From: Kaistia hirudinis
GTDB lineage: Bacteria; Pseudomonadota; Alphaproteobacteria; Rhizobiales; Kaistiaceae
Length of the DNA stretch: 64,000 bases
Direction: 5' to 3'
Assembly: GCF_014196455.1 (NCBI RefSeq)
Contig: NZ_JACIDS010000004.1
Span: forward strand, 1-64,000
A program made the position numbers and the translations under genes. Below, in pieces: positions 34,333 through 42,822 of this stretch (the stretch's first letter is position 1; each line of letters starts with the position of its first letter). The notes beneath the pieces are model-generated. The model saw nothing but the letters and a program-made list of their open reading frames with translations. It was not told the DNA's origin and made no database searches.

Positions 34333-35859
34333 TCAGACCATGTTCGTCACGACGGAGGTTTCGGACGGCTTGTCGTGGGCGTGGGCCGGGATTTCGGCCG
34401 ATATGGCGCCGGCGCGGAAGGTGACGACCCGGTTCGACAGGCCGATGATCTCGGGCAGATTGTCGGAGATCAGCACGATCGCGACGCCCTCTTTCGCGAG
34501 GCTGCGCAGCAGCGTGTAGATCTCCTCCTTCGCGCCGACATCGAGGCCGCGGCCAGGATCGTCGAGGACGAAGACGCGGACGCCGCGCGCCAGCCATTTG
34601 GCGAACACGACCTTCTGGGCATTGCCGCCTGAGAGATTGCGGATCTGCTGGCTGCGGCCAGCGGTCTTGACGCGCAGCCGCTCGATCCAGCGATCGGTCG
34701 TCGCCGCCTGGCGCCGGCCGGAGAGGATGGGAAGGCGAGGTGCGCGAAAGCTCCTGATGCTCGGCAGGACGAGATTCGACTGGACAGAGTGCATGCCGAT
34801 GACGCCGGCAAGGTTGCGCTCGGCAGGCACCGAGCCGATATCGGCTGCGAGCGCCGCCGCGCGTGAGCCTGGTCGCAGGCGCCTTCCGTGCACGCGGATC
34901 TCGCCGCCGCTCGGGCGGAGCGCGCCCGTGATCACATGGCCGAGCGCCGTCTTGCCGGAGCCGAGGACGCCGGCGACGCCGACGATTTCGCCGGCCCGCA
35001 CCGAAAGCGAGACCGAGCGGAGCTGGCCGGGGACGTCGACATCGGCGAGTTCCAGCACGACGTCGCCGAGCGTTTCGCGCTGGTCGTGCTCCTTGTAGTA
35101 GCCGGCCGAGCGGGGACGGCCGACGATCGCCTCGTGCAGCAGATCGGGCGTTGCGTCGCCGATCGGCCAATGGCCGCTGACGCGCCCGTCCTTCAGCGTC
35201 GTCACCGCGTCGCAGACGGCGAAGACATCGGCGAGGCGGTGCGAGACGAGGATGATCGACGCCTTGCCGCGCCAGCGCCGGATCGAATCGAACAGGATCT
35301 CGGTCTCGCGATCCGACAGCGCGCTCGTCGGCTCGTCCAGCAGCACGATCGGCTCGACCGGATAGAGATGGCCGAGCGCGAAGGCCTTGGCGATCTCGAC
35401 GAGCTGCCGCTCGCCGAAATTCAGATTGCCCGTGACGGCGAGCGGGTCGATGGCGATGCCGAGTTCGTCCAGCACCTCGCGGGCGAACTGCCGCATCGCC
35501 GTCGCGCCGAGAATGCCCGCCCAGGAGAATTGACGCTCCCGGCCGAGCAGCATGTTTTCATAGACGCGCAGATTGGCGACCAGCCCCTGCTCCTGGAACA
35601 CCGTCGCGATGCCGGCATGGGCCGCCTCGGCGGGACTGCCGAGGCTGACCACGCGGCCATTGACGAGCAATTGCCCCTCTGTCGGCCGCGCGGTGCCGTT
35701 GATGACCGAAATCAGCGTGGATTTGCCGGCGCCGTTCTCGCCCACGAGCCCCAGCACGCCATGGCGGGGCAGGACGAGGTCGATGCCGTCCAGCGCCGTC
35801 ACGGCGCCATAGCGCTTGGTGACGGCCCGGAGCTCGAGGGCCGGGGCGGGGCTGGTCAT
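34333..35859 (-). CDS. Ribose-type sugar ABC ATPase with two ATPase domains (RbsA-like)
   Basis: This 508-residue protein carries two fused ATPase domains. The first has Walker A GENGAGKST (40-48) and a degenerate signature LNFGERQLVEIAKA; the second has GVLGSGKTALG and signature SGGNAQK, with a Walker B-like VLDDPGRGLD. The asymmetric pair is normal for this family. It would energise the RbsC-like permease. Confidence 0.92.
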   Translation of the reverse strand: MTSPAPALELRAVTKRYGAVTALDGIDLVLPRHGVLGLVGENGAGKSTLISVINGTARPTEGQLLVNGRVVSLGSPAEAAHAGIATVFQEQGLVANLRVYENMLLGRERQFSWAGILGATAMRQFAREVLDELGIAIDPLAVTGNLNFGERQLVEIAKAFALGHLYPVEPIVLLDEPTSALSDRETEILFDSIRRWRGKASIILVSHRLADVFAVCDAVTTLKDGRVSGHWPIGDATPDLLHEAIVGRPRSAGYYKEHDQRETLGDVVLELADVDVPGQLRSVSLSVRAGEIVGVAGVLGSGKTALGHVITGALRPSGGEIRVHGRRLRPGSRAAALAADIGSVPAERNLAGVIGMHSVQSNLVLPSIRSFRAPRLPILSGRRQAATTDRWIERLRVKTAGRSQQIRNLSGGNAQKVVFAKWLARGVRVFVLDDPGRGLDVGAKEEIYTLLRSLAKEGVAIVLISDNLPEIIGLSNRVVTFRAGAISAEIPAHAHDKPSETSVVTNMV

Positions 35860-35871
35860 GGCGAAGGCGCG

Positions 35872-37134
35872 TCAGGCCTTGACCGGGCCGGTCTTGTAAT
35901 GCGCCGCATAGAGCGCATCGACCTTGGAGAACGCGCCGCTCTCGGCCGCGCCCTTGTAGATCGGGTTCAGCCGATCCTTGCCGTCCGGGAACGGACCCCA
36001 ATAGGTGTCCGGATCGATCGCGGTGATCTTGTTCTGCGGGTCCCAGGTCTCGGGATTGAGCGCGCGGCTCATCAGCGCCCAGTCGAAGGGCTTCGAATCC
36101 TTGCCGTAGATCGCCGCCTCGATCTTCGCCGCGTTCTCGGCCGTCGCCAGCGCCGAGCCGGTGAAGAGCAGCCGCTCGCCGAGCGTCGGCTTCCAGCCGT
36201 TCAGCGCGTCGAAGGCGAGGACGGTGGTGAAGCCGGCGCCATAGGGCGGCAGCGAGGTGTGGGTCGCCACCATCTGCTCGCCCTTCGCGACCTCCTTGAG
36301 GCCTTCCGGCAGGCCGTCGACGCCCGAGACCTTCACATTGGTCAGCTTACGCTCGCGCAGCACGGACAGGACGCCGAGCGCCATGTTGTCGTTCTGCGCG
36401 AATACAGCCTTCATGTCCGGGTGCGCGGTGACCATGGACAGCATGACCTTGCGGGCCTGCTCGCGATCCCAGTTGGCGCGGAGGCCACCGACGATCTGGA
36501 TGCCCGGATATTCCTTGGCCGCCTGCATGAGGCCGAGCGTGCGATAGGTGTCGGTCGGCGTCGCCATGCCGGCGATGTGCACGACCTTGCCTTCGCCGCC
36601 GATGCTCTCGAACAGCGCCTTGGCCACCTCATAGGCGCCCTCGATCGAGTTCGGCGTCACGAAGGAGACGTAGTAGTCGCCGATGTCCGGCGGCGTGAAC
36701 CAGGCCGGCGATTCCCAGCTCGGCACATAGAAGATCTGGTTGTCCTGGCAGAAGCGCGCGACCGTCGGCAGCGAGCCGGCGGGCTCGACGCAGCCGATCA
36801 GCATCTTGGCCTGGCTCGCCGGCAGGCTGCGGACCTGCGCCAGCTGCCGCGCCGTGTCGTTCTGGTGGAACAGCTCCTGCGTCTCGAGGCCCAGCGCCTT
36901 GGCGGCCTCGTCGAAGGCGCGCGTCCACACCGCCCAATAATCGTTCGCCGGCGTCGAGACCTGGTTCGCGATCTTGCCGCGGACGATCTCAGCTGCCTCG
37001 GCCATCCGGCTGACCGCCGGCGTCATCGCCAGTGACACGCCGGCCGCACCGGCGAGCTGCAGGAACACGCGCCTGCTCAGGCCGGACGGCAATGCCAATC
37101 CGGTCGCAACGATGTTGCGCTCTTGGTCGCTCAT
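35872..37134 (-). CDS. Sugar ABC substrate-binding protein with a Tat-type signal
   Basis: This 420-residue periplasmic binding protein is of the ribose/galactose type. The N terminus has SRRVFLQ at 20-26 followed by a hydrophobic stretch ending near AEAAE, a twin-arginine signal, which is unusual for this family and implies folded export, perhaps with a cofactor or very fast folding. The start at 37134 follows a strong GGGAGG ribosome site; a longer reading to 37176 is less likely. At 420 residues it is longer than common ribose-binding proteins (about 300). It is the first gene of the importer operon. Confidence 0.88.
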   Translation of the reverse strand: MSDQERNIVATGLALPSGLSRRVFLQLAGAAGVSLAMTPAVSRMAEAAEIVRGKIANQVSTPANDYWAVWTRAFDEAAKALGLETQELFHQNDTARQLAQVRSLPASQAKMLIGCVEPAGSLPTVARFCQDNQIFYVPSWESPAWFTPPDIGDYYVSFVTPNSIEGAYEVAKALFESIGGEGKVVHIAGMATPTDTYRTLGLMQAAKEYPGIQIVGGLRANWDREQARKVMLSMVTAHPDMKAVFAQNDNMALGVLSVLRERKLTNVKVSGVDGLPEGLKEVAKGEQMVATHTSLPPYGAGFTTVLAFDALNGWKPTLGERLLFTGSALATAENAAKIEAAIYGKDSKPFDWALMSRALNPETWDPQNKITAIDPDTYWGPFPDGKDRLNPIYKGAAESGAFSKVDALYAAHYKTGPVKA

Positions 37135-37158
37135 GGGTTCCTCCCCGTTAGAAAGCAA

Positions 37159-37401
37159 TGAATTCTCGCTATTCAATAAATTCTGAATTCTTGATGTGTC
37201 AAGCTGTGACGTTGTCGACGCTCAGACACCTAGTGGCGCGGCCCTGATTGCGGGAGGCGTCAAACTACGTGGAGAAAGCCAAAAATGCTGCATATACGTT
37301 ATTGCTCTGCAGCATGAGGCAGGGCCTGCCCGAGCAGGGCGCGCGTATCCTCCGGCGCTTGACAGACGAAAATATTATGGATTTATCACATAACAATAAA
37401 T
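37159..37401. promoter_or_regulatory. AT-rich divergent promoter region with inverted repeats
   Basis: The 278 bases between the importer operon and the SDR gene are AT-rich. They hold two GAATTC sites (37160-37165, 37185-37190) within repeated ATTC/GAAT half-sites, TTGACA at 37359-37364 and an inverted repeat ATTTAT-N9-ATAAAT (37381-37386, 37396-37401) just before the SDR start. An IclR-type regulator encoded nearby may act here. No small gene is credible inside. Confidence 0.4.
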
Positions 37402-37412
37402 TGGAGGAGTTT

Positions 37413-38189
37413 ATGAGTCAGCTTGACGGTCAGGTCGCGCTCATTACGGGGGCCGCGCATCCGGCGGGGATCGGCTATGCGATCGCGCGCACCCTGCTGG
37501 CTGCGGGCGCCGCGGTTTCGATCGTCGATCTCCGGCAGGAAGCCTGCGACGCGGCGGTCCGGCAGCTCTCGGCCGAATTGTCGGAGCGGGGGCAAAGCCA
37601 TGTCGCGCCGCTCGCCGTCGCGGCCGATGTGCGCGAGCGCGACGCGCTTGAGCGGGCCGTTCGCCTGACGGTCGACCAGTTCGGCCGGCTCGATGTCCTG
37701 GTCAGCAATGCCGGCATTGCCCAGCCGCGCAAGGTGATGGACATCAGCCCGGAAGACTGGTCGTCGACGCTCGACGTCAATCTGCGCGGCATGCTCAACC
37801 TGACCCAGGCGGCGCTGCCGCATCTTTCGGATGGCGGCCGCATCGTCGCGATCGCCTCGATCGCCGCCCAGCGCGGCGGCGGCCTGCTCGGCGGACCGCA
37901 TTATGCGGCATCGAAGGGCGGTGTTCTGTCACTCGCCAAGAGCATGGCGCGCGAGTTCGGCCCGCGCGGCATCCGCGTCAACTGCGTCAATCCGGGCGTG
38001 ATCATCACCGCCATGAACGCCAATGCCTTCGACGAGGAGACGCGGAAGCGGCTGATCGATTCGATCCCGCTCGGCCGCTTCGGCACGCCGCAGGATGTCG
38101 CCGATGTCTGTCTCTTCCTCGCCTCGTCGCAATCGGGCTACCTGACCGGTACGGCGATCGACATCAATGGCGGTATGCACATCCATTGA
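37413..38189 (+). CDS. Short-chain dehydrogenase/reductase
   Basis: This 258-residue SDR has the cofactor motif TGAAHPAGIGYAIA near residue 11, SNAGIA near 95, and catalytic Ser plus YAASKGG near 158. A GGAGGAG ribosome site sits in front of ATG 37413. It is divergent from a sugar importer and followed by an IclR regulator, so it is probably a sugar or sugar-acid dehydrogenase, for example the first oxidation of the imported sugar. The GxxxGxG loop is extended (HPAGIG), as in some family members. Confidence 0.88.
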   Translation: MSQLDGQVALITGAAHPAGIGYAIARTLLAAGAAVSIVDLRQEACDAAVRQLSAELSERGQSHVAPLAVAADVRERDALERAVRLTVDQFGRLDVLVSNAGIAQPRKVMDISPEDWSSTLDVNLRGMLNLTQAALPHLSDGGRIVAIASIAAQRGGGLLGGPHYAASKGGVLSLAKSMAREFGPRGIRVNCVNPGVIITAMNANAFDEETRKRLIDSIPLGRFGTPQDVADVCLFLASSQSGYLTGTAIDINGGMHIH

Positions 38190-38284
38190 GCGGGCGTCGC
38201 TTGACCTCCGCCCTGCGTGCTCCCTAGGCTCGCACCGCGAAGGCCGGTACACGCCAGGGCAGTCTATCGAGGGGATATCGGCTG

Positions 38285-39013
38285 ATGGACAGCCTGAGCC
38301 GGATGATCGGCATCTTCGATCTCTTCGACGGGGATCGCACGGTGGTGACCGTCGAGGAGGTCGCCGCCGCGCTCGATTGCTCGATCCCGACCGCCTATCG
38401 CTATCTGAAGACGCTGAGCACGGCCGGGCTGATCGCGCCGGACATCCAGGGCGGTTTCGGCCTCGGCGCCCGCATCATGCAGCTCGACCGGCAGATCCGC
38501 CTCAACGATCCGCTGCTGCACCGGGCCGGCGCCGTGATGAGCCGGCTCATCCGCGAGATCCGCGGCAATCTCATGGTCTGCGCCTCCTATGGCAAGAACG
38601 TCGTCTGCATCGCGCAGGCCTGGCCGGACCAGACGGTGATGACGAGCTATGACCGGGGGCGGCCGATGCCGCTTCTGCGCGGCGCGGCCGGCAAGGCTAT
38701 CCTCGCGCATCTACCGGACCATCGCCTCCGCAGCCTGATGCTCGCCCATGCCGCCGAGATCGCCGCCGCCGGCCTCGGCCGGGACTGGACGGAGTTTCGC
38801 AAGACGCTGAAGGCGATCCGCAAGCAGGGCTATTCCGTCAGCGTGGGCGAGGTGGATGAGCGCAATGCCGGCATCGCCGCGCCGATCCTGAGCCCCGAGA
38901 AGCGGGCGATCGGCTGCCTCGTTCTGGTCGTGCCCCGTACGGAACTGGACGAGGCCAATATTCCGGAGATCGCTTCCAAGCTCATCGCCGGCGCGCGCGA
39001 GATCTCCGGCTGA
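38285..39013 (+). CDS. IclR-family regulator
   Basis: This 242-residue protein has the N-terminal winged helix-turn-helix (VTVEEVAAALDCSIPTAYRY near residue 21) and the IclR effector domain with RGRPMPLLRGAAGKAILAHL and the C-terminal GCLVLVVPRTEL. It probably senses a sugar-acid intermediate and controls the divergent importer and SDR promoters at 37135-37412. Confidence 0.9.
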   Translation: MDSLSRMIGIFDLFDGDRTVVTVEEVAAALDCSIPTAYRYLKTLSTAGLIAPDIQGGFGLGARIMQLDRQIRLNDPLLHRAGAVMSRLIREIRGNLMVCASYGKNVVCIAQAWPDQTVMTSYDRGRPMPLLRGAAGKAILAHLPDHRLRSLMLAHAAEIAAAGLGRDWTEFRKTLKAIRKQGYSVSVGEVDERNAGIAAPILSPEKRAIGCLVLVVPRTELDEANIPEIASKLIAGAREISG

Positions 39014-39017
39014 TCGA

Positions 39018-39746
39018 TCAGGACTGGTGCGCGCGCACCGCGATGATCAGGCCGCTCACCAGGACGAGCAGCGTCGTCAGCGCGATCTGGAGCCCGAAGG
39101 TCGCATGGCAGAGCGTGCCGGCGACGACACCGCCGACAAAGACCAGCCACGACAATCCGTTGAGGCCGGCACGCGCGATCTCGTCGCGGCCGCGGCGGAG
39201 GCGGGCCAGCGACTGCCCCAGGCTGAAGAGATTGCCGGAGAGAAAGCCGCGCCCGATATCGGCGCTGGCGACCACCTGGTGCAGGGTGTTCTGCATGCCC
39301 ATCGCGCCCGCGATCGGAATGAGCGCCGCCCGGTCATAGCCGAGCCAGGCGAGCGCGACGGAGCCGGCGACGATGATCCATTCGGCGCCGAGAACCCGGG
39401 AAAGCCCGGGGCCTCCCGAACGGTCGCCGATAAAGGTGCCGGCCGCGGAACCGGCGACGAAGGTCGCGACGATGATGACGGCGAGCAGGGCGCCGGACCA
39501 GTCGGCGCCGGCGATCATCATGCCGAGGCGCGTGCTGTTCCCGCTCATGAAGGAGACATAGAGGCGGCCGAGCTCCATGTAGCCGATCGAATCGGCGAAG
39601 CCCGAGACGGCGGTCAGCGCGGTGGCGAGCACCATCCGGCGGCGGTCCTGCTGCCGCATCGCAGCCGAATTAGCACTCGTTGCGGCGGCTGCTTCGGCGG
39701 CGATCATCCCTGGCGCGACGGACTGTTCTCCCGGCATCGATGTCAC
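39018..39746 (-). CDS. DUF1275 (YoaK-like) membrane protein
   Basis: This protein of about 242 residues has some six transmembrane helices and the family hallmark SGFADSIGYMELGRLYVSFMSGNSTRLG near residue 45, which is typical of DUF1275 proteins of unknown function. It is convergent with the IclR gene. An in-frame ATG at 39737 is an alternative start. Confidence 0.85.
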   Translation of the reverse strand: MTSMPGEQSVAPGMIAAEAAAATSANSAAMRQQDRRRMVLATALTAVSGFADSIGYMELGRLYVSFMSGNSTRLGMMIAGADWSGALLAVIIVATFVAGSAAGTFIGDRSGGPGLSRVLGAEWIIVAGSVALAWLGYDRAALIPIAGAMGMQNTLHQVVASADIGRGFLSGNLFSLGQSLARLRRGRDEIARAGLNGLSWLVFVGGVVAGTLCHATFGLQIALTTLLVLVSGLIIAVRAHQS

Positions 39747-40088
39747 CGCGCGGCCGCCCGCGCCGCCATGAGGTTCGCCGGTGCTACATCGCCATGCTGC
39801 ACGCGGACCGCGCGTCGGAATCTCATGGGCGTCGCAAGCTCCAGATTATCGGCGCGGCGTCTGCTTCCCGTGGCCCGTGCCTTCACGAAAGACGCGCGAT
39901 TGTCGGGGATCCGCAAGGGCCGCGCAACAGCGCCGGATGGCGCGACGCCTGCCGCGCGAATCTTGCGGCGTGGTGCAATCCAAGCGATGCTGTTCCGTCT
40001 TCGAGGAGACCGGGTGACGAGGCGCCTCCCGTGGAGGTCGCCGGCATCGCCCGCGCAATGACATGTGATTTATTCGGGAGAGATCGTG
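39747..40088. other. Intergenic region without a credible gene
   Basis: These 342 bases lie between two divergent genes and must hold their promoters. Open frames are Arg-rich and unlike any family. The only firm signal is GGGAGAG at 40076-40082, the ribosome site of the next gene. Confidence 0.45.
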
Positions 40089-40613
40089 ATGGCGACGGAG
40101 ATCGGTGAGCGGGTCGGGGGCGTGCGGCGTGCGCTGCAGACAGTCGCATTGCCGCTGCTGCTGGGCCTTGCCCTTCAGGCCGCCCCAGCCCATGCCGCCG
40201 GGTTTGAATGTCCCTCGCGGCCGGTCGCGGACGAGCCTGCGGGCATCAAGGATATCAAGAGCCTGCTGCCGGTCGGCGATCCGCTCGACAATCCCGCACA
40301 GCTCAATACAGCCGTCGCGACGTTGCGCGGGCAGGGCCTGTCCGAGGGCCTGATCATCGACAATCTGATCGGCGCCTATTGCCCGGTGGTCGCGGCGAAT
40401 ACGGCGCTCAACGACACGCAGAAGGCGGAACTGGTACGCCGGTTCGCGTCCCTGATCACCGGCATCGTCTTCTCGCTCGGAAGCACTGAAGCCGTCCTGC
40501 TCGACGTGCCACTCGCACCCTCGGTCCTGTCGCAGGTTCAGGCCAAGGCCAAGGCAGCGGGCATCAGCCCGGAAGACTGGATCGCCGACACGGTCGCCGC
40601 AGCGCTGAAATAG
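40089..40613 (+). CDS. Small exported protein of unknown function
   Basis: The 174-residue product has a signal peptide (hydrophobic ALPLLLGLALQA, cleavage near AHAA, about residue 37) and two Cys (ECPSRP and GAYCPVV) that could form a disulfide. The start follows GGGAGAG at ideal spacing. I do not recognise a family. It is followed by a convergent ROK regulator. Confidence 0.7.
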   Translation: MATEIGERVGGVRRALQTVALPLLLGLALQAAPAHAAGFECPSRPVADEPAGIKDIKSLLPVGDPLDNPAQLNTAVATLRGQGLSEGLIIDNLIGAYCPVVAANTALNDTQKAELVRRFASLITGIVFSLGSTEAVLLDVPLAPSVLSQVQAKAKAAGISPEDWIADTVAAALK

Positions 40614-40674
40614 TGTTCAGAGGGGCGAGCGTAGGGAACGGCGACGCGGGATCCTCGGCAGGGTTTCGCGTCGT

Positions 40675-41778
40675 CTACTGGACCATGAAGCGGGAGTGAT
40701 AGGGCAGGCTGGCGGCGCCCCAGGCCTTGGGCGAGATCATCCCGCGTCCGAGCTGAACGTCGATGCCGGGCAGCATCTCGGCGATCTCGGCGCGCAGCAA
40801 TTCAGCGACGGCTAGCGGCGCATAGGTCGAAAGCACGATCGACTGCACGCGGACGAAGTCGAGCAGTGCCTCGACGGAGGACCTGATCCGCGTGCGGGCA
40901 CGCAGCCGCCAGGCGTCATAGACCGGCTTGGCCGTGCCCGTGAGGTCCGGCCATTCGTTCAGAGGCCGGAACGTCATGCCGAGTTCGGCCAGCGCATCGG
41001 CGAGGTTCGACAGCCCGACATCGGAACTGGCGCCCGCCTTGCCGTTATAGATCTGGTGGTTGAGGATCAGCCGGCTGTGGAGCCGCGCACCGAGATAGAA
41101 GAACACGAAATCGGACAGCGAGCGTGCGACGCCGAACAGGCTCTCGCCGGAGGCCGCCGCTGTGATGTCGTTCTGCATGAAGACGGGCAAACCGAGGGCA
41201 CTTTCGATCCGCGCCTGGGCGCTCGGCAGATCGCGTCCGACGAGCCGCATCAGGTCATCGCCGATCGTGGCCTCGTCGGGCACGGCAAGGCCGATGCCGG
41301 CGATGCGATCGCGCAAATGGGCCGGCACGACCTCGACGGCCGCCTCGATTGCGGCCTGCAGCGGCGCTTCCGTCGCTGTGGGGTGCAGTTCGGCATAGGC
41401 ATGCGCCTTGTGGAAGCGCACGCCGCCGACGAAATCGATGACGACCACATCCGCAGACCAGGCGCCGAAGCTGACGCCGACCGAGAAGGCGCCCTCCGGG
41501 TTCAGCATCATCGGGATGGTCGGCGGGCCGACCCGTCCGCGCTGCGCCTCGCCCTTGGCGACGAGCCCCTCCTGCTCGAGGGAGCGGACGATGACCGATA
41601 CGGTCTGGGCCGAGAGCCCGGTCTTCTCGCCGATCTCGAGCCGCGTGGTGCCCTCGTTCTGCAACAAGAGGGACAGGACCAGCCGCTCGTTGTAGCTGCG
41701 GACGCTGGGCGCGTTGAGGCCGCTCGCGCGATCGGCGATCCGCAACGGATTCGGCGGAGCGAACCTCATGTCAGGCAA
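40675..41778 (-). CDS. ROK-family transcriptional regulator
   Basis: This 367-residue protein has an N-terminal helix-turn-helix (TRLEIGEKTGLSAQTVSVIV near residue 45) and a ROK sugar-binding domain (MQNDITAAASGESLFG near 202). The zinc motif CxCGxxGC and the kinase ATP motif are not recognisable, so it is a regulator without kinase activity. It follows the SGNH hydrolase gene on the same strand and is divergent from the sugar importer at 42823, which it probably represses. ATG 41769 is an alternative start. Confidence 0.85.
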   Translation of the reverse strand: MPDMRFAPPNPLRIADRASGLNAPSVRSYNERLVLSLLLQNEGTTRLEIGEKTGLSAQTVSVIVRSLEQEGLVAKGEAQRGRVGPPTIPMMLNPEGAFSVGVSFGAWSADVVVIDFVGGVRFHKAHAYAELHPTATEAPLQAAIEAAVEVVPAHLRDRIAGIGLAVPDEATIGDDLMRLVGRDLPSAQARIESALGLPVFMQNDITAAASGESLFGVARSLSDFVFFYLGARLHSRLILNHQIYNGKAGASSDVGLSNLADALAELGMTFRPLNEWPDLTGTAKPVYDAWRLRARTRIRSSVEALLDFVRVQSIVLSTYAPLAVAELLRAEIAEMLPGIDVQLGRGMISPKAWGAASLPYHSRFMVQ

Positions 41779-41826
41779 GGCGCAACCTCATTCTTACGAA
41801 CATCACGGGCCGGACGGACTTCCCGA

Positions 41827-42480
41827 TCACCGCTCCTGATCGACCCAGCCGATGGCATCGACCTCCTGGGCGAGCGCCACGCCGAGCGACTCATGCGCTT
41901 CCGCGCCGATATGGAATCCGTCGGCGGGGTCGCACCGGCAGACCGAGCCCGCATTGAAGAAATGGACCCCCAGCGAATCGGCCATGATCTCGAACTCCAG
42001 CGCCAGCTGGTGCGATTTCTCATAGGCACCGGCGAAGATCGAGCGCCATTCCTTGATGTCCTCGAGCATGGGCGGCGGCGCAACGATCATGATCTCGGGT
42101 ACCGTTCCGCCCGGTCCGGGGGCGAGTTCGCGAATGTCGTAGACCAGGCAGCCCATGCCCATGGCGACCTCGGAGGCGGGCTGGCCGAACCGCGCCTTCA
42201 GGTCGTTGGTGCCGAGCATGATGATCACGAGGTCGAGCGTCGCGTGGCTCTGCAGGCACGGCTTCAGATAGGAGCGCCCATTCTTGTGCGCGCCCTCGAT
42301 CGGGTCGTCATGGACGGTCGTCCGGCCGCTCAGCCCCTCCTCGATCACCTGCCATTTCGGCCCGAGCTCGCGCTGCAGCACCCCGGACCATCGCGCGTCG
42401 CGGGCGAAACGCTCGAGCGGGCCGCGGCCCGGCATCTGGCCATAGGTGTTTGAGTCGCCGAAGCAGAGGACTGAACGCAT
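41827..42480 (-). CDS. SGNH/GDSL hydrolase (esterase)
   Basis: The 217-residue protein has the nucleophile block LCFGDSNTYG at the N terminus, the Gly block EEGLSGRTT, the Asn block IIMLGTNDLK, and the catalytic Asp/His in a DGFHIG segment near the C terminus. It lacks a signal peptide. Such esterases remove acetyl or acyl groups from sugars. It is related to the hydrolase at 47419-48090, which lies on the other side of the same importer. The start at 42480 fits the family N terminus. Confidence 0.88.
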   Translation of the reverse strand: MRSVLCFGDSNTYGQMPGRGPLERFARDARWSGVLQRELGPKWQVIEEGLSGRTTVHDDPIEGAHKNGRSYLKPCLQSHATLDLVIIMLGTNDLKARFGQPASEVAMGMGCLVYDIRELAPGPGGTVPEIMIVAPPPMLEDIKEWRSIFAGAYEKSHQLALEFEIMADSLGVHFFNAGSVCRCDPADGFHIGAEAHESLGVALAQEVDAIGWVDQER

Positions 42481-42564
42481 TGCGGGCTCTCGTCGCAGGA
42501 TCGGAGGCAGAGGTTCGACACTGGGGATCATCGGCCGCGCCATCTGCATCCGCAAGCAACGAGA

Positions 42565-42593
42565 TAATCATTCATTCTGACTAATCATTGACA
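42565..42593. promoter_or_regulatory. Direct repeats and -35-like element before the sugar importer
   Basis: TAATCATT occurs twice (42565-42572, 42582-42589), 17 bases apart and on the same face of the helix by about one and a half turns. TTGACA overlaps at 42588-42593. No good -10 hexamer follows. The repeat lies in the 342-base gap between the SGNH gene and the binding protein and may be a ROK-protein site. The remainder of the gap, to 42822, shows no gene. Confidence 0.35.
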
Positions 42594-42822
42594 GTCCCCT
42601 TGTCTCAATGCAATGAAGTTCGTGTGGAGGCGGGTTGGAGGCCGTCTCCGGAGGCAGGTCCCGAGGCGCGAGGAGGCGCCGGCCGGGCATTTCCTGAAGA
42701 GCAGTTCGCGATCGTCAGCTGGCATGTCCGGCGCAGAAGCGCGCATGTCCGCATCGGTCCATCCGACATCGGCAATCATGACAGATCGGCGTCCCGCACG
42801 GCGCCGATGGGAGGGAAGAGCT

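Noticed and set aside
34888-37035. A 715-codon open frame on the plus strand opposite the sugar ATPase and binding-protein genes
   Set aside because: It crosses the boundary between two clearly real minus-strand genes and has only antisense-type composition.
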